Of a DNA stretch of 64,000 nucleotides, positions 55,809 to 64,000 are shown in pieces (within the stretch, counting starts at the first letter, position 1; each line of letters begins with the position of its first letter). The translations under genes were made by a program, and so were the position numbers. The notes beneath the pieces were generated by a model. The model searched no databases and was not told the DNA's origin. It worked only from the letters and a program-made list of their open reading frames with translations. Source of the stretch: Streptomyces sp. S.PNR 29 (lineage in GTDB: Bacteria > Actinomycetota > Actinomycetes > Streptomycetales > Streptomycetaceae); the NCBI RefSeq assembly GCF_030386795.1, contig NZ_JANUQM010000003.1, forward strand, positions 558,001 to 622,000, in the 5' to 3' direction.

Positions 55809-56054
55809 ATGGGCAGCGAACCACACGTCTGTCCCGTCTGCGGACAGCCAGTCGAAACGGTCGTCCGGCGCCACAAGACGCTGGGCGCGTGGGTCCCGGT
55901 ATGGGTCGCCGGCCCGTGCCGCAATCCGGAGTGCGAGGCATTCGGCGAGGAGGGCGTGGAAGGCGCAGCGGGCGTGGTGGGCCCGGAAGGCACCGAGCCC
56001 GATGCCCGGCGCGGAAGCGCCGAACGCCGGAAAACCACCGCGGAAAATGCCTGA
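55809..56054 (+). CDS. Small zinc-ribbon-like protein
   Basis: An 81-residue protein with CPVC (residues 8-11) and CRNPEC (37-42), four cysteines spaced as in a zinc ribbon. The rest is an acidic Gly/Glu tail that looks disordered. It is not recognised as a named family; a nucleic-acid or protein-binding role is possible. Confidence 0.65.
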   Translation: MGSEPHVCPVCGQPVETVVRRHKTLGAWVPVWVAGPCRNPECEAFGEEGVEGAAGVVGPEGTEPDARRGSAERRKTTAENA

Positions 56055-56138
56055 ACCGCGTCGAGAACCCCGGCCCGGCTCCGACGTTCCCTGTGAGAAC
56101 CGACCGCGAAGGGCGGCCCGAGCCGAAGGAGCGGACTG

Positions 56139-56552
56139 ATGAAGTACCTGGTCATGGTGCAGGGCACCCAGGCGGACTACGAGGCGATGCAGGGCAAGGC
56201 GTCGCCCGGGGCCCCTGCGTGGAGCGAGGAGCAGATCCAGGCCATGTACGCCCACATGGGCGCCATCAACGACGACCTCGCCGAGTCCGGTGAGCTGATC
56301 GACGCCCAGGGGCTGAGCGAGCCCGCGCAGACCCGGCTGGTGCGCCGGGGAGAGGACGGCGAGCCGGTGATCACCGACGGGCCGTACGGCGAGACCAAGG
56401 AGGTCATGGCCGGCTACTGGCTCCTGGAGTGCGAGAGCCTGGAGCGGGTCACAAAGATCGCCGAGCGGGTCAGCCGCTGCCCCGTCCCCGAGGGCAGCAC
56501 CGACTACGGCGTGGTGATCCGGCCCGTGATGGACGGGGCCGGGGACATCTGA
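56139..56552 (+). CDS. DGPF/YCII-related domain protein
   Basis: A 137-residue YCII-superfamily protein with the DGPYGETKE motif (the DGPF family signature) near residues 80-88 and GYWLLECESLE after it. DGPF proteins are the standard partners of ECF42 sigma factors. A GAAGGAGCGGAC stretch precedes the ATG. The sigma gene that should follow is present only as a 51-codon remnant starting seven bases after this stop. Confidence 0.9.
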   Translation: MKYLVMVQGTQADYEAMQGKASPGAPAWSEEQIQAMYAHMGAINDDLAESGELIDAQGLSEPAQTRLVRRGEDGEPVITDGPYGETKEVMAGYWLLECESLERVTKIAERVSRCPVPEGSTDYGVVIRPVMDGAGDI

Positions 56553-56559
56553 GACGGCC

Positions 56560-56715
56560 GTGCGCAAGCCGACCGACGTCGAGGCCCTGCTGCGCCGGCA
56601 CGCGCCGCAGGTCCTCGGGGCGCTGGTCAGACGGTACGGGCACTTCGACGCCGCGCCCCTCAGCCTCCCGGAGCGACGCTATCTGCAGACGCGGGCGGCG
56701 CGGCTCAGAGGCTAG
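56560..56715 (+). pseudogene. ECF42-type sigma factor, internally deleted remnant
   Basis: GTG 56560 opens MRKPTDVEALLRRHAPQV and LGALVRRYGHFDAA, the standard N-terminus of ECF42 sigma factors. Without a frame change it passes into PLSLPERRYLQTRAARLRG, which matches the extreme C-terminus of the same family. Full-length members have about 400 residues, so about 350 codons covering regions 2, 4 and the TPR tail are missing. The in-frame join suggests a single clean deletion. The product cannot act as a sigma factor. The partner DGPF gene upstream is intact. Confidence 0.85.
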
Positions 56716-56725
56716 CCTGTCAGGC

Positions 56726-56989
56726 ATGGGCATGACGGGGGAGAGGCGTCGTCGGGTGTGGCGGTGGGCCGTGGCCGTGTGGGCGGTCGCCGTGATCGTC
56801 GGGGGCGGGTTCACCCTCTGGCTGCAGGACTCGGTGAAGCCGCCGGGGCCGTACCGGTGGGAGCAGGCGGAGGCCACTTCGACGCCTTCTCTGCCGGAGG
56901 GGTGGGAGACGCAGTGCCCGACCCCCTCGGCCGGAGCCGACGAGGACGGCCCGGTGGCGATCGCCTGTCTGATCGTCACGACCCGCTGA
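56726..56989 (+). CDS. Single-pass membrane protein, hypothetical
   Basis: An 87-residue protein with a basic start (GERRRRVWR) and one membrane helix (about 11-31, WAVAVWAVAVIVGGGFTLWL), then a Pro/Ser-rich exterior with two cysteines (QCPTPS, ACLIV) that could form a disulfide. The role is unknown. It overlaps the convergent gene by 14 bases. Confidence 0.75.
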   Translation: MGMTGERRRRVWRWAVAVWAVAVIVGGGFTLWLQDSVKPPGPYRWEQAEATSTPSLPEGWETQCPTPSAGADEDGPVAIACLIVTTR

Positions 56990-57719
56990 GAGACAGCCCG
57001 CCCGTCTCCGGATCGCGCCCGGTCAGGCAGTACACCCCGCCCGCCGGGTCGCGCATCACCGTCCAGTGGACGCCGGGGGTGGCGAGGGCCGCGCCGAGCC
57101 GTTCGTGGTCGGCGCGGGTCGCGTCGATGTCGGCGCAGGCCAGGTCGAGGTGGGCCGAGGCGGGCCGGTCCTCGCCGAGCCGCTGCAGCAGGATGCGTAC
57201 GGGCAGTCCGGGCGGCGGCTTGACCACGTGGTATTCGGGGAGCGCGCCGGGCAGGGAGTCCCAGTCCGGCAACAGGGCGCTCCAGAAGGCGACTTCGGCG
57301 TCGTAGGACGACGGCGCGAGGTCGAGGCACACCTGGTCCAGCCGGCTGCCGCGCACGACGGGGGGCCGGGCCGACTCCCCGTGCCACGGCACCGCACAGA
57401 ACAACTGCCCCGCCGGTGACCGCAGCACGGACCAGCCGTCGTGCCCGGCCACCACGCTCGCCCCGAGCCGCAGCGCCGACGCCACGAACTCCGGTACGTC
57501 GTCGGCGCAGAAGTCGAGGTGCGCGCCGCCGTCGCCCGCCGCGACCGCCTGCACCTTCACGCACGGGTCGGCCCCGTCCGGCAGCAGGGTCACGAACTCG
57601 CCCTGCTCGCCGCGCGGTTCGGACAGCCGGGTGTCCGTGACGGCCGTCCAGAACTCCCGGGTCCGGTCGGCGAGCCCGGCGGGACGGTCTGTGAAGGCGT
57701 AGGTCCAGCGGATGCCCAT
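56976..57719 (-). CDS. VOC (glyoxalase/bleomycin-resistance) family protein
   Basis: A 247-residue protein with two VOC modules: residues 1-120 (LDFCADDVPEFVASALRLGA) and 125-240 (DQVCLDLAPSSYDAEVAFWSALL, HLDLACADIDATRADHERLGA). Tandem VOC proteins of this kind are common in Streptomyces, with no defined substrate. The start MGIRWTYAF is chosen because it begins the first beta strand; a longer frame is a GC artefact. Confidence 0.88.
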   Translation of the reverse strand: MGIRWTYAFTDRPAGLADRTREFWTAVTDTRLSEPRGEQGEFVTLLPDGADPCVKVQAVAAGDGGAHLDFCADDVPEFVASALRLGASVVAGHDGWSVLRSPAGQLFCAVPWHGESARPPVVRGSRLDQVCLDLAPSSYDAEVAFWSALLPDWDSLPGALPEYHVVKPPPGLPVRILLQRLGEDRPASAHLDLACADIDATRADHERLGAALATPGVHWTVMRDPAGGVYCLTGRDPETGGLSLSGS

Positions 57720-57853
57720 GGGCAGCGATCGTAGATCGTCCGGGCGTTCTCCACACCGGCGTCGCACCATGCACATCGGCCGTGCGCGTGATCCTGGAGC
57801 GGCCTTTGCCCTCGGTTCGCCGTGCATTGGCCTGCGCTTGTTTGCATTCAGGA

Positions 57854-59011
<1,158 letters not shown>

Positions 59012-59064
59012 CACCGGCAGCCCTACGCAGCCCTGTTCCCCCAGCGTTACGGAGAGTTGAAGCA

Positions 59065-59298
59065 ATGCATCTCGACTGGACCGCTCTCGGCCAGGTCACC
59101 GCGGTGAGCATCGGCGTCACCGTCGCCGTCGTCATCGTCTTCGCCATCGGGATCCTGGGCCTCGCCCGGGTCGACGAAGCCCGCGAACGCAGCGGCGGCA
59201 CTCCGGCCGTCGCCGTCGTCCAGGCCGCCCTGTGCTTCCTGGCGTGCGCGGCCGTGGTGGCGTACGGGATCCATCTGATCGTGCCGCAGTTCCGCTGA
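59065..59298 (+). CDS. Small two-helix membrane protein linked to pit
   Basis: A 77-residue protein with helices at about 10-33 and 48-70. GGAGAG lies before its ATG. It is likely in one transcript with pit. I recognise no function; an accessory subunit is a guess. Confidence 0.8.
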   Translation: MHLDWTALGQVTAVSIGVTVAVVIVFAIGILGLARVDEARERSGGTPAVAVVQAALCFLACAAVVAYGIHLIVPQFR

Positions 59299-59458
59299 GC
59301 AGCCCTGATCACGGCGGGCGGTGCCGCCGAGGGGCGGCGGGGGAAGACGACCGCACCCGGTCCGTGATGGGCGCCGTGCTCGGCGGTATACGGACCGGGT
59401 GCGGGTCAGAACGACCAAGCGATCGAAGAGACCGTAGGTCGATCGGCGTGATCGAAGA

Positions 59459-59854
59459 TCAGGCCTTCTTGGTCTCCCAGAAGATCTTGTCGATCTGGGC
59501 GATGTAGTCCAGCGCCTTCTGGCCGGTGGCCGGGTCGGTCGAGCCCTTGGCGGCCGACAGGGCCTTCAGGGTGTCGTTGACCAGCTGGTGCAGCTCCGGG
59601 TACTTCTCGAAGTGCGGCGGCTTGAAGTAGTCGCTCCACAGCACGGAGACGTGGTGCTTCGCGAGCTCCGCACGCTGCTCCTTGATGGTGGTGGCGCGCG
59701 CCTGGAAGTGCGGGTCGTCGTTGCCGGCCATCTTCTCCTGGATGGCCTTCACCGACTCCGCCTCGATGCGGGCCTGGGCGGGGTCGTACACACCGCAGGG
59801 CAGGTCGCAGTGCGCGCTGACCCTGACCTTGGGGGCAAACAGGCGGGAAAGCAT
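59459..59854 (-). CDS. sodN: Nickel superoxide dismutase
   Basis: A 131-residue NiSOD precursor that dismutates superoxide. The nickel hook HCDLPCGVYDP begins at residue 15, after a 14-residue leader (MLSRLFAPKVRVSA) that must be cleaved to expose the ligand His1. AAGGA precedes ATG 59854. It is divergent from its maturation protease gene. In Streptomyces nickel raises its expression and represses the iron enzyme. Confidence 0.97.
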   Translation of the reverse strand: MLSRLFAPKVRVSAHCDLPCGVYDPAQARIEAESVKAIQEKMAGNDDPHFQARATTIKEQRAELAKHHVSVLWSDYFKPPHFEKYPELHQLVNDTLKALSAAKGSTDPATGQKALDYIAQIDKIFWETKKA

Positions 59855-59999
59855 GAAGCATTCCTTCCTCGTGATCGTCTTCTCAGGGGGGACATTACTC
59901 TTCGAGGGATCGGTTTTCGCTAGTGCCCCCACGGGCTTAGGACAAAAGTCCGGGGTGAGACTGAGACTGGTGGAGGATCGGACCGGGGAGGTACCGGGG

Positions 60000-60434
60000 A
60001 TGCCGGAGCTGTCGCAGGAGAACGAGCGCGCGAGGGCGCTGCTGCCGTTCGGGCCGGCCGAGGTGACCGGGCCGTCCATGGTGCCCACGCTGCAGCACGG
60101 GGACCGGCTCGTGGTGCACTGGGGAGCCCGGATCAGGCCGGGTGACGTGGTCGTTCTGCGGCATCCCTTCCAGCAGGACCTGCTGGTCGTCAAGCGGGCC
60201 GCACAGCGGCGCGAGGGCGGCTGGTGGGTGCTCGGGGACAACGCGTACGCGGGTGGCGACAGTACGGACTACGGGGTCGTCCCCGAGGATCTGGTCCTCG
60301 GCAAGGTCAGGTTCCGGTACCGGCCGCTCAGAGGCGATCAGCGCTCGCCGTTCGGGCTGGTCCGCTGGGCGCTCTCCGCCGCCAGGCCGGTCTTCTCCGA
60401 CCGGTCGGCCTCCAAGCGCTTGCGGGCACGGTAG
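60000..60434 (+). CDS. sodX: NiSOD maturation protease SodX
   Basis: A 144-residue S24/S26 signal-peptidase-like protease. The catalytic Ser lies in TGPSMVPTLQHGDRL (about 22-36) and the Lys in VVKRAAQRR (about 60-68), followed by GDNAYAGGDSTDYGVV. It removes the SodN leader. GGGGAGG lies eight bases before ATG 60000; a GTG 15 codons upstream lacks a site. The 3' end overlaps the convergent CGNR gene by 97 bases. Confidence 0.93.
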   Translation: MPELSQENERARALLPFGPAEVTGPSMVPTLQHGDRLVVHWGARIRPGDVVVLRHPFQQDLLVVKRAAQRREGGWWVLGDNAYAGGDSTDYGVVPEDLVLGKVRFRYRPLRGDQRSPFGLVRWALSAARPVFSDRSASKRLRAR

Positions 60435-60967
60435 GCCGCCACGTTGGCGCGGGTCGCGCAGCGGTCGGAACAGTAGCGGCGGGAGCGGTTCGTGGACGTG
60501 TCCAGGTAGGCGTTGCGGCACGGGGACGCCTCGCACAGGCCCAGACGGTCCACGCCGTACTCGGTGAGGTGGAAGGCCAGGCCCATCGCCGCGATCGCCG
60601 CGTAGCCCGCGGTCGCGTTGGACGGGTGGTCCGCCAGGTGCATGTGCCACAGGGGGCGGCCGTCGTCGTCACGGAAGTCGTGCCCGGAGATCTGCGGGCT
60701 CACCGGGAACTCCAGCAGCAGGGAGTTCAGCAGGTCCACCGCCAGTGTCTCGTCACCGCCGTCCGCCGCCTCGAAGACCGCGCGCAGCCGTGCCCGGACC
60801 GAACGGAAACGCGTCACGTCCGCGTCGGTGGCGCGCCGGGCCGCCGACTGGTTGACGCCGAACAGGTCGCGGACGGCCTCGATCGAGGTCAGGGAGTCCT
60901 TGCCCCGGGCCGGTTCCTCGGTGTTGACGAGACGTACGGCGTAGTCCGAGTAATAGGCCAGTTCCAC
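60338..60967 (-). CDS. CGNR zinc-finger (ABATE) protein
   Basis: A 209-residue protein with an N-terminal ABATE-type helical domain (about 1-135) and a C-terminal CGNR-like zinc finger: CEASPCRNAYLDTSTNRSRRYCSDRCATRANV (about 145-176), where CRN replaces the usual CGN. Such proteins are putative transcription factors. The last 32 residues (Glu/Arg/Ser-rich) are encoded opposite the sodX 3' end. Confidence 0.88.
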   Translation of the reverse strand: MELAYYSDYAVRLVNTEEPARGKDSLTSIEAVRDLFGVNQSAARRATDADVTRFRSVRARLRAVFEAADGGDETLAVDLLNSLLLEFPVSPQISGHDFRDDDGRPLWHMHLADHPSNATAGYAAIAAMGLAFHLTEYGVDRLGLCEASPCRNAYLDTSTNRSRRYCSDRCATRANVAAYRARKRLEADRSEKTGLAAESAQRTSPNGER

Positions 60968-61067
60968 TTGTAGTCCTTACGGAGGGGCTCTATGGTCATG
61001 GGTGCGGTCTGGTAACAGCTGATCGTGCTTTCAGGGTATTACGTGACGTACATGAGGGAGGGGCTCG

Positions 61068-61838
61068 ATGACGGACGCGGACACCACCACGGCCACCGCC
61101 GACTGGCACGCCTGGCAGGAGAGCTGGGACCGGCAGCAGGAGTGGTACATGCCCGACCGCGAGGAACGCTTCCGGATCATGCTGGACATGGTCGAGGCCC
61201 TGGTCGGCACCGCACCGCGCGTGCTCGACCTCGCGTGCGGCACGGGAAGTATCACGGCCCGGCTGCTCGCCCGGTTCCCGGAGGCCGTCAGCACCGGCGT
61301 CGACCTGGACCCCGCCCTCCTCGCCATCGCCGAGGGCACCTTCGCGGGCGACGAGCGGGTCTCCTTCGTCACCGCCGACCTCAAGGACCCCGACTGGCCG
61401 GCGAGGCTGCCGTACGACTCCTACGACGCCGTCCTGACCGCCACGGCCCTGCACTGGCTGCACAGCGAACCCCTTGCGGCCCTCTACGGTCAGGTCGCGG
61501 AGCTCGTCCGCGACGGCGGTGTCTTCATGAACGCGGACCACATGATCGACGAGAAGACGCCCCGGATCAACGCCGCGGAGCGCGCGCTGCGGCACGCCCG
61601 GATGGACCGGGCCAAGGAGAGCGGCGTGCCGGACTGGTCCGAGTGGTGGCAGCTGGCGGCCAAGGACCCGGTGCTGGCGGAGCCGACCGCTCGCCGCTTC
61701 GAGATCTACGGCGATCACGCGGACGGGGACATGCCGTCGGCGGCGTGGCACGCGCGCGTGCTGCGGGAGAAGGGCTTCGGTGAGGCGCGGCCGGTGTGGT
61801 GCTCGCCGTCGGACACCTTGCTGCTGGCGCTGAAGTAG
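61068..61838 (+). CDS. Class I SAM-dependent methyltransferase
   Basis: A 256-residue Rossmann methyltransferase. Motif I is VLDLACGTGSITARLLARFP (about 47-66), then VDLDPALLAIA, VTADLKDPDWP and YDAVLTATALHWLHSEPL. A Trp-rich N-terminus (WHAWQESWDRQQEWY) is typical of this subgroup. Substrate unknown. It is followed by a strong hairpin. Confidence 0.9.
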   Translation: MTDADTTTATADWHAWQESWDRQQEWYMPDREERFRIMLDMVEALVGTAPRVLDLACGTGSITARLLARFPEAVSTGVDLDPALLAIAEGTFAGDERVSFVTADLKDPDWPARLPYDSYDAVLTATALHWLHSEPLAALYGQVAELVRDGGVFMNADHMIDEKTPRINAAERALRHARMDRAKESGVPDWSEWWQLAAKDPVLAEPTARRFEIYGDHADGDMPSAAWHARVLREKGFGEARPVWCSPSDTLLLALK

Positions 61839-61851
61839 GCGGGTGACATGG

Positions 61852-61887
61852 GAAGGGGCGGTACGAAAGACTCCGTACCGCCCCTTC
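61852..61887. terminator. Bidirectional terminator
   Basis: GAAGGGGCGGTACG (61852-61865) pairs exactly with CGTACCGCCCCTTC (61874-61887) between the convergent methyltransferase and ABC-ATPase genes. Confidence 0.88.
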
Positions 61888-61902
61888 TCGCGCTGCCTGT
61901 GC

Positions 61903-62664
61903 TCAGAGGACCTTCGACAGGAAGGACTTCGTCCGCTCGTGCTGGGGGTTCGTCAGCACCTCGCGCGGGTGGCCCGATTCGACCACCACGCCGCCGTCCA
62001 TGAAGACCAGGCTGTCGCCGACCTCGCGGGCGAAGCCCATCTCATGGGTGACGACGATCATCGTCATGCCGGACTCGGCGAGGTCGCGCATGACGTCGAG
62101 GACGTCACCGACCAGCTCCGGGTCGAGGGCCGAGGTCGGCTCGTCGAACAGCATCAGCTTGGGGTCCATGGCGAGGGCCCGGGCGATCGCCACGCGCTGC
62201 TGCTGGCCGCCGGACAGCTGCGAGGGGTAGTTGCCCGCCTTGTCGGCCAGGCCCACGCGCTCCAGCAGCTGCCGGGCGCGTTCCCTGGCCTGGGCCCTGC
62301 TCATGCCCTTGACCTGCACCGGCGCCTCGATGACGTTCTCCAGCGCGGTCATGTGCGGGAACAGGTTGAAGCGCTGGAAGACCATGCCGATGTCCCGGCG
62401 CTTCAGCGCGACCTCGCTGTCCTTGAGCTCGTAGAGTTTGTCGCCCTTCTGGCGGTAGCCGACCAGCTCACCGTCGACGTACAGACGGCCGGCGTTGATC
62501 TTCTCCAGGTGGTTGATGCAGCGGAGGAAGGTCGACTTGCCCGAGCCGGAGGGGCCGATGAGGCAGAAGACCTCGCCGGACTTCACCTCCAGATCGATGC
62601 CCTTGAGGACCTCGACAGGGCCGAACGACTTGTGGACGCCTTCGGCCTTGACCATGGGGGTCAT
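61903..62664 (-). CDS. Polar amino-acid ABC transporter ATPase
   Basis: A 253-residue GlnQ-type ATPase. Walker A is GPSGSGKST (about 37-45), signature [15 protein letters not shown] (about 145-159), Walker [18 protein letters not shown] and the His switch [11 protein letters not shown] 62664 overlaps the permease stop by four bases; the frame open further upstream is antisense to nothing known and lacks domains. The substrate, a polar amino acid, is inferred from family. Confidence 0.94.
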   Translation of the reverse strand: MTPMVKAEGVHKSFGPVEVLKGIDLEVKSGEVFCLIGPSGSGKSTFLRCINHLEKINAGRLYVDGELVGYRQKGDKLYELKDSEVALKRRDIGMVFQRFNLFPHMTALENVIEAPVQVKGMSRAQARERARQLLERVGLADKAGNYPSQLSGGQQQRVAIARALAMDPKLMLFDEPTSALDPELVGDVLDVMRDLAESGMTMIVVTHEMGFAREVGDSLVFMDGGVVVESGHPREVLTNPQHERTKSFLSKVL

Positions 62665-63608
62665 GCGGTGCCTCCCGTCGACGCCGAACGGTTGGACAGG
62701 GACAGCAGGTTCGCCTTGATCTTCTGGAACGGGGTGGCCGGGAGCGACCGGCTCGAACCCCGGGCGTAGTACCTCTCCAGGTAGTACTGGCCGACGCTGA
62801 AGACCGAGGTCAGCAGCAGGTACCAGGCGGCCGCGAGGAACAGCATCTCGGCGGGGGCGCCGGAGGTCTGGCCGATGTCCTGGGCCACGCGGAACAGCTC
62901 GGAGTACTGGACGACCGAGACCAGCGAGGTCGTCTTCAGCATGTTGATGACCTCGTTGCCCGTGGGCGGCACGATCACGCGCATCGCCTGCGGGATGACG
63001 ATCCGCCGCAGCGTCTTGGCGTGGCTCATGCCCAGCGCCGCCGACGCCTCGGTCTGGCCCTCGTCGACCGAGAGCAGGCCGGCGCGGCAGATCTCCGCCA
63101 TGTACGCGGCCTCGTTGAGGCCGAGGCCCAGCAGCGCCGTCAGGAACGGGGTCATGAAGTCCGACCACTCGTCCTTGTAGAACGGCCCGAGGTTGATGTA
63201 CTCGAAGACCAGGCCCAGGTTGAACCAGACCACGAGCTGCACGAGGACCGGGGTGCCGCGGAAGAACCAGATGTAGAACCACGCGATCGACGAGGTCACC
63301 GGGTTCTTCGACAGGCGCATGACGGCGAGCAGGATGCCGCCGACGATGCCGATCACCATGGACAGGACGGTCAGCAGGAGCGTCTTGCCCACACCGTCGA
63401 GGACACGGTTGTCGAAGAAGTAGTCCGGGATCGCGCCCCAGTTGATCTTGCCCTGGGAGAACGCGTAGACGATGCCGCCCAGCAGGGCGAGAGCGATGAC
63501 GGCGGAGACGTACCGGCCGTAGTGCCGGACCGGGATGGCCTTGATGGCCTCCGGCCCGGCCGGGGGTGTGTCGGCCGGGCCCGTCGTCTTGTCGATGTCA
63601 ACAGTCAC
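62661..63608 (-). CDS. Polar amino-acid ABC transporter permease
   Basis: A 315-residue HisM/GlnP-type permease with about five or six helices and the EAA-like loop [29 protein letters not shown] (about 193-221). N-terminal residues 1-35 are a proline-rich cytoplasmic tail. Coupled to the ATPase gene by a four-base overlap. In one operon with the binding protein 34 bases upstream. Confidence 0.94.
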   Translation of the reverse strand: MTVDIDKTTGPADTPPAGPEAIKAIPVRHYGRYVSAVIALALLGGIVYAFSQGKINWGAIPDYFFDNRVLDGVGKTLLLTVLSMVIGIVGGILLAVMRLSKNPVTSSIAWFYIWFFRGTPVLVQLVVWFNLGLVFEYINLGPFYKDEWSDFMTPFLTALLGLGLNEAAYMAEICRAGLLSVDEGQTEASAALGMSHAKTLRRIVIPQAMRVIVPPTGNEVINMLKTTSLVSVVQYSELFRVAQDIGQTSGAPAEMLFLAAAWYLLLTSVFSVGQYYLERYYARGSSRSLPATPFQKIKANLLSLSNRSASTGGTA

Positions 63609-63642
63609 GGGTGTTGCCTTTCAGTGCCCGCAGGGATCGCGG

Positions 63643-64000
63643 TCACTTGCCGCCGTTGATGGTGGCTTCCTTCACGGCGCCGTCCGTGACGCCCCACTTC
63701 TGCAGGATCTTCTCGTACTCGCCGTTGTCGATCACCGCGTCCAGCGCCGCCTTCAGCGCGTCCCGCAGCTGCGTCTGGTCCTTGGCGACCGCGATGCCGT
63801 ACGGGGCGGCCTCGACCTGGTCGCCGACGATCTGGAAGTCCTTGCCGCCGCCGGAGGTCTTCACGGCGTACGCGGCGACGGGGAAGTCGGAGGAGCCGGC
63901 GTCGGCGCCGCCCGCGCGCAGGCGGGTCTGGGCCTGCTGGTCGTTGTCGAAGGCCTCGATGGACAGCTTCTTGTTCGCCGGGCACTTCTTCGCCTCGGCC
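63643..64000 (-). CDS. Amino-acid ABC transporter substrate-binding protein (partial)
   Basis: The C-terminal ~118 residues of a family-3 solute-binding protein; its start lies beyond the window end. PVAAYAVKTSGGGKDFQIVG, APYGIAVAKDQTQLRDALKAALD and the terminal EYEKILQKWGV are typical of this family. It supplies the periplasm-facing receptor for the two following genes. Confidence 0.9.
   Translation of the reverse strand, partial: AEAKKCPANKKLSIEAFDNDQQAQTRLRAGGADAGSSDFPVAAYAVKTSGGGKDFQIVGDQVEAAPYGIAVAKDQTQLRDALKAALDAVIDNGEYEKILQKWGVTDGAVKEATINGGK

Overview
The window looks like about 64 kb of core Streptomyces chromosome. The evidence is very high GC with strong third-position G/C bias, rare TTA leucine codons, and a set of streptomycete genes: sigR-rsrA, a whiB-like gene, the DasR/DasABC chitin-sugar regulon, nickel superoxide dismutase, and the epi-isozizaene synthase/CYP170A1 pair. 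From memory, gene order matches the S. coelicolor region running from roughly SCO5204 to SCO5260. That comparison is recall, not a search.

Layout. 0-13 kb: Sel1-repeat protein, initiator tRNA, a Fur-type repressor divergent from katG, CBS protein, hisN, TetR plus an SMR exporter, rsgA-aroA, an M50-like membrane protein, an SRAP/YedK protein and an alpha/beta hydrolase. 13-19 kb: the thiol-stress pair sigR-rsrA with a visible autoregulatory promoter, two overlapping membrane HD-GYP genes (one degenerate), a TPR protein and peptide deformylase. 19-27 kb: the two-gene albaflavenone terpene operon, then the class I ribonucleotide reductase operon nrdA-nrdB-nrdS behind tandem NrdR boxes and a clear B12 riboswitch. 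27-33 kb: a 1207-residue membrane-anchored NACHT-type NTPase and a sodium:solute symporter pair. 33-41 kb: dasR, dasABC, a GH3 N-acetylglucosaminidase carrying a repeat-expanded insert, and nagB, with DasR sites (dre) at several promoters. 41-48 kb: SDR/TetR pair with twin operators, a PdtaS-like histidine kinase with a dre-like site upstream, wblE-like gene, lipid kinase, and an rshA-sigH-type sigma/anti-sigma pair. 48-55 kb: antiporter, PLP enzyme, amidase, and a family 2B (cNBD) encapsulin followed by a polyprenyl diphosphate synthase that probably is its cargo. 55-64 kb: GNAT, a DGPF/YCII protein followed by the 51-codon remnant of its ECF42-type sigma factor, Pit transporter, sodN/sodX, and a polar amino-acid ABC transporter cut by the window end.

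The most promising items for follow-up are the NACHT protein with a C-terminal cysteine cluster, the encapsulin/prenyl-synthase locus, the collapsed ECF42 gene, the repeat insert in the GH3 enzyme, and the dre-like site ahead of the histidine kinase.
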